64,000 nt of DNA from an uncultured Lachnospiraceae bacterium (GCA_900548905.1 URMK01000025.1:1-64000), one strand, 5' to 3'. Numbered from the stretch's first letter, positions 43,753 to 53,159 are shown. The notes: generated from the sequence alone by a model not told the origin. Program-made: numbers and translations.

Positions 43753-43848
43753 CCCCCGCACTCCCCGCTTTCGGCCTTACCGGCCGTTATCTTTATCATA
43801 GCAGATATGGAAGGGATTTAGGAGTCTATTTTTCTGTGGGTATAGGAC

Positions 43849-43912
43849 AAATGCACCGCTTCTCTTTGCGGCCTGTTTTTTATAAGCGGCCCGCGGAAGA
43901 AGCAGTGCATTT
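43849..43912 (-). terminator. Terminator at the end of the acid-sugar operon
   Basis: A long stem (AAATGCACCGCTTCT... with the matching arm ending at 43912) of about 20 bp with small mismatches encloses a 19-nt loop. It lies just past the stop of the BNR hydrolase gene. The U-run is short on the minus strand and longer on the plus strand, so it may work both ways. Confidence 0.65.
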
Positions 43913-43925
43913 ATTTTTTTATTAT

Positions 43926-45095
43926 TTACAGAACCTTCTCCTCTGTCGGATTCAGCCAGTTCCCCGTTTCTCTGTTATCTCCCCGTATCCACTCCTCCGT
44001 AACCGATACATACTTCACACACCTTCGATCGCCGTAACTGTAAGCAGCATGTATCCTTCCATCGGCAGTCTGCATGATAACGGGATATTCATATCTGCGG
44101 TTTCTCACGTCGTTTTCGTTTCCGGTAAAACCCTCCCCCTGTTCCACCAGTCTGGAAAAAGGCCAGGTTCTTCCGTTGTCCATGGAAAGGGCAATCGCTA
44201 CGGGACATCTTTGACGGGGCCAGACCGTAATATCCGGATTATCATTGGCCCTCACAGGGTTGTAAGACACTGCCAGTGCACCGGACTGCAGACGGATGGC
44301 ACTGATGCTGGAATTGTTATTCGGCAGTTGTGTCCTGACCGGCCCGCTCCAGCTTTCTCCCCAATCATCCGAATGCGCGATATAAATATTATCGGCGGAG
44401 CGGCTTCGGAATAATGCGATTACCTTCCCCGGCTCCGTTTCTATAAGATTGGCATGAACCCTTCCTCTGCTGCCCGGTATTTCCACACCCTTCCAGCTAA
44501 GGCCATTATTATCGGATATCTGTACCACGGTTATATCACTGCCGTTATGAGTGTCGTCGTTATAACAAATCCAATTTCCAAATATCCATCTTCCATTGCT
44601 CAGTATCTGTATTTTTTGTCTGCAGAAGGAACCTTCCCTGGAAAACATAACTTCTGTTTCTCCCCATGTTTCTCCATTGTCTTTGGAAATTTTCCGCCGT
44701 ATTTGAGCTGTATACTGGAGATTAAACGGTGAATCCGGTCTGGCTGCCCGGGATATCTGTGCCGTATACATCAGCCATATATCCCCTTCCGGCGTCAGAA
44801 AAAGCGAAGGGTTCTGTTCCGAGCGTTCCTCATCGTCCGATACCTTCACCGGGACACTCCACTTGCTTTCCCCAGCCTTCAGCCGTGAAACCACTATACT
44901 GATATCTGCATTTCCTTCATTGGAACCGGCAAACCAGCAGCACAGAAGATCCCCTCCGGGAAGCTCCAGCAAATCTGCCGCATGAGCGCTCTCATAAGGA
45001 TTGGGAATCAGGCTTTCCACCGTATCACGAAGCCCGTTATAATATAGCGTCCCATCCTCTTTCATCCTATTCAAGGTTACATAAGTTCTCTCCAT
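43926..45095 (-). CDS. BNR-repeat propeller hydrolase, sialidase-like
   Basis: The 389-aa protein is a predicted six-bladed propeller with four clear Asp boxes: SKDNGETWGE, SDNNGLSWKG, SDDWGESWSG and SMDNGRTWPF. The N-terminal part (HAADLLELPGGDLLCCWFAGSNEG) is typical of the large BNR_2 group annotated as exo-alpha-sialidase. That group also contains enzymes that are not sialidases, so substrate is uncertain. There is no signal peptide. It is the last gene of an operon with an ABC importer, a DapA/NanA-family aldolase, PdxA-like dehydrogenase and acid-sugar kinase, so it may release an acidic sugar from an imported glycoside. AGGTAGG precedes the ATG. Confidence 0.78.
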   Translation of the reverse strand: MERTYVTLNRMKEDGTLYYNGLRDTVESLIPNPYESAHAADLLELPGGDLLCCWFAGSNEGNADISIVVSRLKAGESKWSVPVKVSDDEERSEQNPSLFLTPEGDIWLMYTAQISRAARPDSPFNLQYTAQIRRKISKDNGETWGETEVMFSREGSFCRQKIQILSNGRWIFGNWICYNDDTHNGSDITVVQISDNNGLSWKGVEIPGSRGRVHANLIETEPGKVIALFRSRSADNIYIAHSDDWGESWSGPVRTQLPNNNSSISAIRLQSGALAVSYNPVRANDNPDITVWPRQRCPVAIALSMDNGRTWPFSRLVEQGEGFTGNENDVRNRRYEYPVIMQTADGRIHAAYSYGDRRCVKYVSVTEEWIRGDNRETGNWLNPTEEKVL

Positions 45096-45133
45096 AAATT
45101 CCTACCTTTCCCGGCCTGGGCCTGTTCTTTCGT

Positions 45134-45838
45134 TTATCCTTTCACGGATCCTATCAGAATACCGGACTTAAAATATTTCTGTACAAAGGGATATACACAT
45201 ACAATAGGCAGCATGGCGATGACCACCGCAGCAGCTTTCATATTATACTGATTGATAGATACGCCGTTCCGTATAACCGTTTGCATCATTTCCCCCGCTC
45301 CTTCAGACGAGATTACCACATCCTTAAGAATCTGCTGAATAACCTTCAGTCCGGTGGCTTTCAGATATATCTGGGGAACCAGATACTGGGTATTTATGGC
45401 ACCCGGCACAATCATCACCAGAGGATTGTCTATAAAGCCAAACTGGCTGTAAACAATATAGGTAGGGATGATACCTGCCTCAAAAACCCATGTCATTGTA
45501 AAGATTCCCATGAGTATATATCTGGATTTAATCTGGGGACGTGAAAGGGCATAAGCCGTAATGTAAGTGGTCAGCACACCCGCCAGAGTACCTCCGGCCG
45601 TATACAGAAAAGAATTCTTCATTCCGAGGGCAATGTCAAGCTTGGGATTGGAAAGCACATACTTAAAAACCTCCAGATTGAACCCTTTGGGAAGAAAAGT
45701 CACCTGTCCTGCTGCCAGAAACCTGCCGTCGCTTACGGCCACAAATATCTCGTACAGGAAAGGGTAGATACAGATGAATCCAATCATACATAGCAGAAAG
45801 TCATTTATGATTTCAAACAGATCAATTTTCTTTTTCAT
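45134..45838 (-). CDS. Sugar ABC permease (LplC type) with internal deletion of EAA loop
   Basis: This 234-aa permease matches the LplC type at both ends: N-terminal helices, MIVPGAINT near residue 145, and the tail YPFVQKYFKSGILIGSVKG. Compared with the full paralog at 31729-32610 (293 aa), the sequence jumps from AINTQYLVP straight to QIYLKATGLKVIQQILKDV. About 59 residues are missing in frame, including the whole EAA loop that contacts the ATPase and one or two helices. The reading frame is otherwise clean. Either the importer is dead, or it works with another LplC-type subunit, or the deletion is a recent strain-specific event. It lies 11 nt after the LplB-type gene. Confidence 0.88.
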   Translation of the reverse strand: MKKKIDLFEIINDFLLCMIGFICIYPFLYEIFVAVSDGRFLAAGQVTFLPKGFNLEVFKYVLSNPKLDIALGMKNSFLYTAGGTLAGVLTTYITAYALSRPQIKSRYILMGIFTMTWVFEAGIIPTYIVYSQFGFIDNPLVMIVPGAINTQYLVPQIYLKATGLKVIQQILKDVVISSEGAGEMMQTVIRNGVSINQYNMKAAAVVIAMLPIVCVYPFVQKYFKSGILIGSVKG

Positions 45839-45849
45839 CCTTTTCCTCC

Positions 45850-46821
45850 CTAGAACAATCTGGTTTCCGAGTACCTGGAAGCCAGCTTATTTGCGGCGAT
45901 TACCAGAATAAATGCAATAATTGATTTCAACATATTAACGGCGGTACCATAGCTGTAGTTGGGGAATCCGGTTGCCTGGAATGCTATCCTGTATACATAG
46001 GTCTGAATTACATCCGCCGTCTCATAAACACTGGAATTATACATCAACAGAATCCGATCCAAATCTACGGAAAAAATATTTCCGATACTTATAATCAGCA
46101 TAACAATAATGGAACTGGAAATAGAAGGCAGGGTTATAAAAAACATTTTCTGCCACCGGTTCGCTCCGTCCATATCTGCGGCCTCATATTGTTCCGTATC
46201 GATAGCCATCATAGCCGCCACATAAATAACTGTGGAGTAGCCGAAGGTCTGCCAGATCTGGAGTATAATATACAGGGGCCGGAACCACTCCGGTTCTGCC
46301 ATAAAAAATATGGCATCTCCTCCGAAAAATTCAATGATCTTATTCACCAGCCCATAGGAAGGGGATACCAGCGTATAAAGAATACTGACCATAATTGCCG
46401 ATGATATAAAATACGGAAGAAAGCTGAGCGATTGAACCGCATGGCGTATTTTCTTAATCCTCACCTCATTTAAGAATAAAGAAAACAGAATAGGGAACGG
46501 AAATACCACCACAATGGATAAAATTGCAAGGATGACCGTATTTTTTATCAACTTAAGCATATACGGATCCTGGAATATTTTTATGAACTGCTTCAGTCCG
46601 ACCCACTCACTGCCCCATATTCCTTTAAATGCACTGAAGTCCTGGAATGCGATTACCATCGCACCCACCGGCCCCACCTTAAAGCAGATTAAGATAAAAA
46701 TGCCGGGTAACAGCATAAGGTATAAAAGGTAATTCCTCTTCAAATCCTTTTTTATCCGTTCTTGCATCGGTAATTTATGTACCGGGATATCAGATACCCG
46801 TTTTTTTATCTTACCGGCCAT
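45850..46821 (-). CDS. Sugar ABC transporter permease (CUT1, LplB type)
   Basis: The 323-aa permease has a cytoplasmic N-terminal extension of about 20 residues, then KKDLKRNYLLYLMLLPGIFI and six helices. The EAA-type loop reads DTEQYEAADMDGANRWQK near residue 215 and is intact. It belongs with the binding lipoprotein encoded upstream, separated by a hairpin, and with the shortened LplC-type permease downstream. Substrate is expected to feed the aldolase, dehydrogenase and kinase genes of the same operon, an acidic sugar or a glycoside of it. Confidence 0.9.
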   Translation of the reverse strand: MAGKIKKRVSDIPVHKLPMQERIKKDLKRNYLLYLMLLPGIFILICFKVGPVGAMVIAFQDFSAFKGIWGSEWVGLKQFIKIFQDPYMLKLIKNTVILAILSIVVVFPFPILFSLFLNEVRIKKIRHAVQSLSFLPYFISSAIMVSILYTLVSPSYGLVNKIIEFFGGDAIFFMAEPEWFRPLYIILQIWQTFGYSTVIYVAAMMAIDTEQYEAADMDGANRWQKMFFITLPSISSSIIVMLIISIGNIFSVDLDRILLMYNSSVYETADVIQTYVYRIAFQATGFPNYSYGTAVNMLKSIIAFILVIAANKLASRYSETRLF

Positions 46822-46843
46822 ACATACACCTCTTTCTTTTTAT

Positions 46844-46877
46844 ATCAGACCGGAATCCGTAACAATTCCGGCCTGAT
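46844..46877 (-). other. Hairpin between binding-protein and permease genes (second ABC operon)
   Basis: ATCAG/CTGAT outer and CCGGAAT/ATTCCGG inner arms form a 12-bp stem with one A-C mismatch and an 8-nt loop. The position matches the hairpin at 33577-33605 in the first ABC operon. Confidence 0.65.
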
Positions 46878-46904
46878 TTCATACTTCTTTACATCCTGAC
46901 GCTC

Positions 46905-48575
46905 TCATTCCATATACGTATTATTGTAAGCTTCCAGCTGAAGCTCTTCCATCCTGGTATAACCGGCTGCATCCATTTCATCCAGGAATGCCTTCCAGTT
47001 TTCTTCATTCAGTTCCTTTGTTCCTCTGATAAATGCTATAATTCCTGCATCACAGCTGTCCTTCAGGGAAGCGGTCAGTGTTGCAAGCTCTTCCGACTGC
47101 TCATCCGAATAGATAATATTAATGCCATACTGTAAATACTCATCTGTGAACAGCCTTAAAGCGGCATCCTTTACAATTTCAGAATTAAAGGAATAAAAGG
47201 CAGTGGTATCAAGCGGTTTACAGATAGTAAAACGATCGCTCAAAAAGCTCCATTCCATCTCTCCGTCGGGTTTTGCCAGTTCGTCGTCATAACTTACTAT
47301 ATAATTCTTCTGTCCGTCCGTTTCCTCATAGCTGACGCCTTCCACACCCCAGTTTGCCAGTGTCTGGCCTTCCTCACTGTAAAAATAATCAATGAACTGT
47401 ATGATTGTCTTTGCCGTTTCTTCCGATGCCTTTGCATTGATAACCGTCGCTCTTTTCTGATTATATTTCGTATCGGTCTGTACCTTCAGAGGATTTCCGT
47501 TTTTATCGGAAAGAAAATCCATGATAGCCATATTGTAGTCGGGATCATAGTTCTTGCCTTCCAGGTTAAAGGCAGCCGGCCTTGTATAGAAATCAAAGCT
47601 TACGGAGCCGCGTCCTTCCCACATGGCGGCTTCCCAGTCCCCTTCTGAAAAGGCGCCGGCTATCCACTCCGGATTAATAAGTCCTTCATCACACCATAAT
47701 TTCATAGTCTGGACCATATCATAAGCGCCGTCCGCATGTATGTCATAACCCATCTCTACATTGTTGTAATAAAATCCATTGGATTCCTGTGCCGATATAT
47801 TACTGTTACAGTTAAAAAAGCTCTGGAACCGGAGAGGCGTCTCACGGCCATTTAAAGGATAATAGTTAGGTACATCGCTGTAATAAGCCTTCAGCGCACG
47901 CAGTGCTTCCGTGAAATCATCCACTGTCTTAATACCTGAAACATCCACTCCTGCTTTATCAAAATGATCCTGGCGGTAGAAAACAAAGCTTCCTTTCTGT
48001 ATTCCTTCTACCAAAAGTCCGTAAATGGAACCATCCGCATTGGTTACCAAAGATTCATAGTCAGGATTCTCTTCCAGGTACGCTTTGATATGCGGGGCAT
48101 ATTCATCAATCAGGGGCTTTAAATCATAAAATGCACCCTGCGCCCCATAGATATTAGCCTGATCCTGCTTACACATCGTGGAATCCGTCAGGGTGCCGCT
48201 CAATACCATCTGATCCACTTCCGTATACACATCATTTTCCACGCTGGTACCTTTTTGATATTCCACCGTAACACCGGTCCGTTTTTCCGCCTCCTTGTAC
48301 CATTCCAAATCATTAATCCAATCAACGAAGGTAGAACGCAGATACATGGTATAGGTTCCCCCGTTTCCCACATATCCCGATTCCGTATTTTCATTTGCAC
48401 CGGCGGTGACGCCTTCTGCTTCCGCTGCGGATGATGTGTCTGCTGTGGATGCCGTGTTCTCCGGAACTGACTGTGTATTTCCTGCTTCTTTGCTTCCGGT
48501 TCCGCATGCCGTTAAAGCTGCCGCCGTCATGGACAATGCCATAATGATAGATAATACCTTCTTTTTGTTTCTCAT
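46905..48575 (-). CDS. Extracellular solute-binding lipoprotein (ABC importer)
   Basis: The 556-aa protein has a lipoprotein signal peptide with lipobox LTAC (Cys near residue 24), a Ser/Thr/Ala/Glu-rich linker to about residue 70 and a two-lobed binding fold of the LplA/LipO type. It would present the operon's substrate to the LplB/LplC permeases. AGGAGG precedes the ATG. It is the fifth gene of the acid-sugar operon, after the PdxA-like gene by 42 nt. The ligand is unknown. Confidence 0.92.
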   Translation of the reverse strand: MRNKKKVLSIIMALSMTAAALTACGTGSKEAGNTQSVPENTASTADTSSAAEAEGVTAGANENTESGYVGNGGTYTMYLRSTFVDWINDLEWYKEAEKRTGVTVEYQKGTSVENDVYTEVDQMVLSGTLTDSTMCKQDQANIYGAQGAFYDLKPLIDEYAPHIKAYLEENPDYESLVTNADGSIYGLLVEGIQKGSFVFYRQDHFDKAGVDVSGIKTVDDFTEALRALKAYYSDVPNYYPLNGRETPLRFQSFFNCNSNISAQESNGFYYNNVEMGYDIHADGAYDMVQTMKLWCDEGLINPEWIAGAFSEGDWEAAMWEGRGSVSFDFYTRPAAFNLEGKNYDPDYNMAIMDFLSDKNGNPLKVQTDTKYNQKRATVINAKASEETAKTIIQFIDYFYSEEGQTLANWGVEGVSYEETDGQKNYIVSYDDELAKPDGEMEWSFLSDRFTICKPLDTTAFYSFNSEIVKDAALRLFTDEYLQYGINIIYSDEQSEELATLTASLKDSCDAGIIAFIRGTKELNEENWKAFLDEMDAAGYTRMEELQLEAYNNTYME

Positions 48576-48617
48576 AACCTGGTCCTCCTTTACGTATACC
48601 TTCTTTTATTAAAACAA

Positions 48618-49754
48618 TTATCCTGTTACCTTACCGTTGCCGTAACTGCCATGGTCTGTCAGTCCTGCTTCCGCCATACGGATTGCATAATCCACAGCGT
48701 TTACCAAACTTAACTCATTTGCGCTGCCGTCTCCGGCATGTCCTTCCCCTGTACCATGATCCACCGACGCCCTGATAATAGGAAGCCCCAGTGTGACATT
48801 AATGCCGGCAACTGCATCCCATTTCTGCAGCGCCTGATTATAAACAAAGCCATTTACCTTTAAGGGGATGTGGCCCTGGTCATGGTACATAACGACCACA
48901 ATGTCATACCATCCTCCCAAAGCTTTGGAAAACACGGTGTCCGGGGGAGTGGGTTTTCTCTCCGGGATACATATTCCCTGTGAAAGGGCTTCATCGATTG
49001 CAGGCTGAATCTCTTCGATTTCCTCTCTGCCAAATAAGCCGTTCTCCCCGCAATGGGGATTCAATCCTGCCACTCCGATTTTAGGTTCTCTGATTCCCAG
49101 TGCCCTGCAGCCTTTGTCCGCAATTTTGATGACCTCAAGCACACGCTCTTTTTTTACGCAATCGCAGGCTTGTCTTAAAGAAACATGGGTGGAAACATGC
49201 ACTACCCGGAGATTTTCATGTGCCAGCATCATAGTATACCGTGAGGTTTTCGTGTAATCCGCATAAATTTCGGTATGTCCCGAATAATGATGTCCGGCCA
49301 GATTGATGTAGTCCTTGTTCAAAGCATTGGTAACCGTAGCGTCAACAGTTTTGTCCATGGCAAGCTGTATTACTTTTTTTACATATTGGAATGCCGCTTC
49401 CCCGCACATTTTATGGCTTTCCCGATATGCCTCCCCTGCCGCTTCCTCCCCCATTATGGCCGCTTTTTCATTCCAATCCTTCCGATACAGCCTTTTGGTT
49501 ATCTCCACCAGCCCCATGTCCAGTACATCTATGGTACCATAGGTAAATTTTGCATCCTCCATCCTTTGTATGGCATGTATCCGGAACGCCTGCGCACCTT
49601 CCACAACCCGGACAGCCTCTTCCATACAAACAGCATCTCCGATAATCACCGGCCTGCACCTTTCATACACATCCGGCCTCATCAATGCCTTTACACTGAT
49701 TTCGGGTCCGTTCCCCGACGGATCTCCCATAGTAATTCCAAGAATCGGTCTCAT
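48618..49754 (-). CDS. PdxA-family dehydrogenase (threonate/erythronate 4-phosphate type)
   Basis: The 378-aa protein starts with LGITMGDPSGNGPEIS, the signature of PdxA. The metal-ligand histidines appear in NLAGHHYSGHTEIYA and VVMYHDQGHIPLKV. PdxA proper makes pyridoxal precursors, but homologs coupled to a DUF1537 kinase (PdxA2) oxidise D-threonate- or D-erythronate-4-phosphate and the product decarboxylates to dihydroxyacetone phosphate. The presence of such a kinase in the same operon favours the catabolic type. GGAG lies before the ATG. About 80 nt separate it from the aldolase gene upstream. The exact acid sugar remains open. Confidence 0.87.
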   Translation of the reverse strand: MRPILGITMGDPSGNGPEISVKALMRPDVYERCRPVIIGDAVCMEEAVRVVEGAQAFRIHAIQRMEDAKFTYGTIDVLDMGLVEITKRLYRKDWNEKAAIMGEEAAGEAYRESHKMCGEAAFQYVKKVIQLAMDKTVDATVTNALNKDYINLAGHHYSGHTEIYADYTKTSRYTMMLAHENLRVVHVSTHVSLRQACDCVKKERVLEVIKIADKGCRALGIREPKIGVAGLNPHCGENGLFGREEIEEIQPAIDEALSQGICIPERKPTPPDTVFSKALGGWYDIVVVMYHDQGHIPLKVNGFVYNQALQKWDAVAGINVTLGLPIIRASVDHGTGEGHAGDGSANELSLVNAVDYAIRMAEAGLTDHGSYGNGKVTG

Positions 49755-49833
49755 TTCCAGCTCCTGTCCGCGTGCCGGGGCACGCCTTTTATTCAGTCCA
49801 CTCCCCTATATGTGCTTTGACCCTCTCTTCTTA

Positions 49834-50727
49834 CTACCGGATACCGGCAGCACTGCATTCTGCCAGTACCTGTTTCATCGATTCCACTCCTTCCGGAGAA
49901 ATATAATCAAAGGGACTCCTGCATTTTCCTACCGGATAGCCCAGCAGTTCCACCGCTTTTTTTACCACCGTGTTGGGGTTTCCATAGGCAAAAAGGTTAC
50001 GGAAAGGACGAATATTATCCTGCGCCCTGCGGGCTCCCTCCAGATCACCTGCCTGGAAGCATTCATAAACAGCTGCCATATTCTCAGGAAATACGTTGGC
50101 ACATCCTGCTATCCCCCCTGTCCCGCCGGCAAGTAAATTCCAGAGAATGAGAGAATCATTTCCCGAAAGGACACTGAAATTTTTCTCTTTGGTAAGCTCT
50201 ATATACCGAAGCATGTTGTCAAAATTGCCGCTGCTGTCCTTTACCCCCACGATATTATCTATATCAGCCAGCCGGGCGACGGTGGCAGGAGCCAGTGAAT
50301 TTCCGGTCCTGGCGGGAATATTATACAGCACGATAGGAAGTCCGACCGATTCCGCAACTTTTTTATAATGAAGATACAATTCCTCCTGTGATGCTGCTGC
50401 AAACCAGGGGGTTATTACCGATAATACATCTGCTCCCAGTTCTTCCGCCCGTTTACTCATTCGGATCGTATCCTTCGTGGACACGCAGCCCGTTCCCGCA
50501 TAGACCGGCACTCGTCCGGCACAGGCTTTAATTACCGCTTCAAGGACTCTTTCCTTTTCCTCAACGCTAAGTATGTACCCCTCTCCATTGGTTCCCAGGG
50601 CAAAGATACCATGCATACCGCATTCTATAAGCCGGTTAACCTGAGACATAAGTTCCTTCTCATTTATGGCCTCCTCTTCATCCATTGGCGTAATGATAGG
50701 AGGTATTATTCCTTTGATTTCAATCAT
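49834..50727 (-). CDS. DapA/NanA-family aldolase or lyase
   Basis: The 297-aa class I aldolase has the Schiff-base lysine K163 in NIVGVKDSSGN, Y135 in VLYNIPARTG, and the pyruvate-binding stretch ALGTNGEGYILS near residue 45, where dihydrodipicolinate synthase has GTTGE. The family includes dihydrodipicolinate synthase, N-acetylneuraminate lyase and several 2-keto-3-deoxy-sugar-acid aldolases. The operon with a kinase, dehydrogenases and an importer points to sugar-acid breakdown rather than lysine synthesis. ATG at 50727 has GGAG 8 nt upstream and overlaps the dehydrogenase gene by 8 nt. A role on sialic-acid-like compounds would fit the BNR hydrolase, but this is speculative. Confidence 0.85.
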   Translation of the reverse strand: MIEIKGIIPPIITPMDEEEAINEKELMSQVNRLIECGMHGIFALGTNGEGYILSVEEKERVLEAVIKACAGRVPVYAGTGCVSTKDTIRMSKRAEELGADVLSVITPWFAAASQEELYLHYKKVAESVGLPIVLYNIPARTGNSLAPATVARLADIDNIVGVKDSSGNFDNMLRYIELTKEKNFSVLSGNDSLILWNLLAGGTGGIAGCANVFPENMAAVYECFQAGDLEGARRAQDNIRPFRNLFAYGNPNTVVKKAVELLGYPVGKCRSPFDYISPEGVESMKQVLAECSAAGIR

Positions 50728-51895
50728 TTCCCGTTCTCCTGTCAACGATGATTTCCTGGTAAATACGGCGTGCATCCTCCGGTGTAACTGTTTTCTTGTT
50801 ATTAGAAAGAAGTCTTGTCACCTGCATCCCCGCTTTTACCAAACCGTCTATTTCCCTTTCGTCCACATGAAACGGAGCCAGGGAAACAGGTACCTTCAGA
50901 TGATGTATGATTTCTTCCATCCTCCTCAAAACCACATCGGCCTTGTCCGCCGTACTTATGCCTGCACCCCCCGGCGCTGTCATATCATAAATCTGTGCCA
51001 ACTCCTCCTGACAGGCATCGGCATTAAAACGCATCACGGGCATAAGTAAAATTGCATTGGAGATACCATGGGCTATATGATATTTTCCTCCCAACGGATA
51101 CGATAATGCATGTACAGCCGTAGTACCGGATGAAGTAATTGCTGCCCCTGCGTAAAAAGCAGCCAGAAGCATCCTGTTTTTTGCAGCCATTGCATCCGGA
51201 TTTGTACAGGCTTCTTCAATATTATCAAAAATCAGCTTCAAGGCTTCCCCCGCGAACAAATTACTGACAAGATTTGCTTTGTTGGAGGTATAGCATTCCA
51301 CAGCATGGGCCATGGCATCAATTCCTGTCGAGGCGGCTATCGGCAACGGAAGGTTTTTAATCATAATTCCATCCAGAATCACATAATCCGCTGTCATTTC
51401 CGGATTCACAATACCCACCTTCAATTCCTTTTCCGGTACTGCAACAATACTGTTAGGCGTGGCTTCGGAACCGGTGCCTGCCGTTGTGGGTATCAAAAGA
51501 GTATCTGCTTTCTTTCTACCCAGCAGAGGATTCTCCAAAAGCTCTTTCACCCCGTAATCCTCCGATGCGGCAATAGAGGAAAGCTTTGCCATATCAAGAA
51601 CACTCCCGCCTCCAATCCCCACGATCACGTCGGCCCCCGATGCTTTAAACGTATCAATAATCTGCTGCGCCTGTATAAACGTCGGTTCCGAAGGCAGTTC
51701 ATCCAGGATGATCGTTTCTATACCTGATTTCTTCATATACGCCAGCGGATATTCCAACAGCCCGGCTCTCTCAATTCCTTTATCCGTAAAGAGGGCTGCT
51801 TTTTTATATCCTCTTACAATGGTTTCTGTCCGAGCCAAAGCCCCTTCACCGCAGTACACATTCCCCGGCAGCCTTAAACAAGACGGTGTCGCCAT
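50720..51895 (-). CDS. Iron-containing alcohol dehydrogenase
   Basis: The roughly 391-aa protein has the group III alcohol dehydrogenase features: nucleotide-binding VGIGGGSVLDMAK near residue 90, TTAGTGSEATPNS near residue 135, and metal ligands in STGIDAMAHAVECY (Asp and His) and HIAHGISNAILL (His). It reduces an aldehyde or oxidises an alcohol formed in the acid-sugar pathway using NAD(P)H. It overlaps the kinase gene by about 50 nt and the aldolase gene by 8 nt, which indicates tight coupling. ATG at 51895 is preferred over a GTG three codons before. Substrate is unknown; lactaldehyde or tartronate-semialdehyde-like compounds are candidates. Confidence 0.88.
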   Translation of the reverse strand: MATPSCLRLPGNVYCGEGALARTETIVRGYKKAALFTDKGIERAGLLEYPLAYMKKSGIETIILDELPSEPTFIQAQQIIDTFKASGADVIVGIGGGSVLDMAKLSSIAASEDYGVKELLENPLLGRKKADTLLIPTTAGTGSEATPNSIVAVPEKELKVGIVNPEMTADYVILDGIMIKNLPLPIAASTGIDAMAHAVECYTSNKANLVSNLFAGEALKLIFDNIEEACTNPDAMAAKNRMLLAAFYAGAAITSSGTTAVHALSYPLGGKYHIAHGISNAILLMPVMRFNADACQEELAQIYDMTAPGGAGISTADKADVVLRRMEEIIHHLKVPVSLAPFHVDEREIDGLVKAGMQVTRLLSNNKKTVTPEDARRIYQEIIVDRRTGND

Positions 51896-53159
51896 TTTCC
51901 CCACATCCTTTCTCCCGCTTTTCTTCCATCATATGGATGAGCCTTATCAGCAAATCCTCGTTCCCAAAACCTCCCGATTTAGAAATCACTTTGTAGTTCT
52001 TCCCCTGCAGCTTCATATCGGTATACACTACCCCTTTATCCAGTTCGCAAAGCAGTGATATTTGACGGCACTTCATTTTTTTCACAAAATGAATCAGAGT
52101 ATCCCCCCCGATAACCATTATGGTTGCATGAAGCCCGCCTTTTATCACCTCCTCCAGTATTTCACTGATTCTGTCAGCAATGTCCACCCGGGCCTTCTCC
52201 AGCGTAAGCTTTTCCTTTCCCAGGTATTGGTTTACCCGTTCCATTTCGGACTGTGTATCAATCATACATACCCCTTCCCGGATACATATACCTGTAATGC
52301 CGGAAATCAGTTTTTCCCCCGGAGACGTCCTGAGATAATCAGGCTGAAGCTGCTGCTCCAATGTAAGGGTAATCCCGGTTATTCCGGCCTGCCTGGCAAA
52401 CGCAATCTGTTTTTTAGATATTTCGTTGATACTGCCGCACACAATTAAAAGCGGCTTTCCGATTTTTTCCTGTTTTTGTTCATGCCGGAACACCGGAAGA
52501 TACCCCGTTATTACTGAAGCAAAGCCCGCACAGCCGGCCAGCACCCTAAGCCTTTCCTCCCGCTGAAGGATTTCTGCAATCCGTTTCAGATCTTCATCTG
52601 TAGATGAATCAAATATTGCAATCTGTTTCTCCCCTTCCCTAATCTCCAATTCCTCCGGCCTGCGGTATTCCCTGACAATATGCTCATATTCCCCGAAAAG
52701 CTGTTTTACCCGGGAACAGGTGACCGGCTCAAAGGGATCATGTCCGAATACACTGTCCTCAATGGGAACTCCATCCACATAACTCACTCCGTTTTTCACA
52801 ACCCTGTTCATTCCGGGAAAAGCAGGCAGGAAAGCCAGGAAGCCTTTTTCTGATGCATCCAGTACAGCCATTAATTCATGGGCTATATTTCCCCGCAGGC
52901 CGGAATCCGTTTTTTTATACAAATACGTAATTCCTGCTCTTACAGCCTTTCCAGCAAGACTGTAAACAGCCGCATAAGCATCCGGTCCCGGTAAATGCCT
53001 GGATTCCGTATCCACAATAAATACTTCTGTTAAGGGGTAATCTTCAAAATTTATTTCGGCATCTGTCATGATTTCTGTTCTGGCCCCATATGCGGCAAAC
53101 TGTATTCCAGTATCCAACGCTCCGGTAAAATCATCCGCAATTATCAACAATTTCTCCAT
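51846..53159 (-). CDS. Four-carbon acid sugar kinase (DUF1537)
   Basis: The 437-aa kinase starts MEKLLIIADDFTGALDTGIQ, the N-terminal signature of the DUF1537/OtnK-DtnK family. It has TDSGLRGNIAHEL near residue 85, and the C-terminal nucleotide-binding half has VIGGDTLIHFV and KSGGFGNEDLL. The family phosphorylates D-threonate, D-erythronate or 3-oxo-tetronates. It is the first gene of the eight-gene operon. Its product would be the substrate of the PdxA-like dehydrogenase. The 17-bp dyad at 53182-53198 lies directly before it, so the divergent PrpR-like regulator probably binds there. ATG at 53159 is favoured, with GGTGGGAG upstream. Confidence 0.9.
   Translation of the reverse strand: MEKLLIIADDFTGALDTGIQFAAYGARTEIMTDAEINFEDYPLTEVFIVDTESRHLPGPDAYAAVYSLAGKAVRAGITYLYKKTDSGLRGNIAHELMAVLDASEKGFLAFLPAFPGMNRVVKNGVSYVDGVPIEDSVFGHDPFEPVTCSRVKQLFGEYEHIVREYRRPEELEIREGEKQIAIFDSSTDEDLKRIAEILQREERLRVLAGCAGFASVITGYLPVFRHEQKQEKIGKPLLIVCGSINEISKKQIAFARQAGITGITLTLEQQLQPDYLRTSPGEKLISGITGICIREGVCMIDTQSEMERVNQYLGKEKLTLEKARVDIADRISEILEEVIKGGLHATIMVIGGDTLIHFVKKMKCRQISLLCELDKGVVYTDMKLQGKNYKVISKSGGFGNEDLLIRLIHMMEEKREKGCGENGDTVLFKAAGECVLR

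Noticed and set aside
43926..45095. BNR protein as a secreted sialidase of host glycans
   Set aside because: It has no signal peptide or wall anchor and sits in an operon with an importer and acid-sugar enzymes, so an intracellular role is more likely; sialidase activity is not established by Asp boxes.
49834..50727. DapA-family gene as lysine-biosynthetic dihydrodipicolinate synthase
   Set aside because: No other lysine genes are nearby, and the gene overlaps a dehydrogenase gene in a sugar-acid operon; the pyruvate-site stretch reads GTNGE rather than GTTGE.
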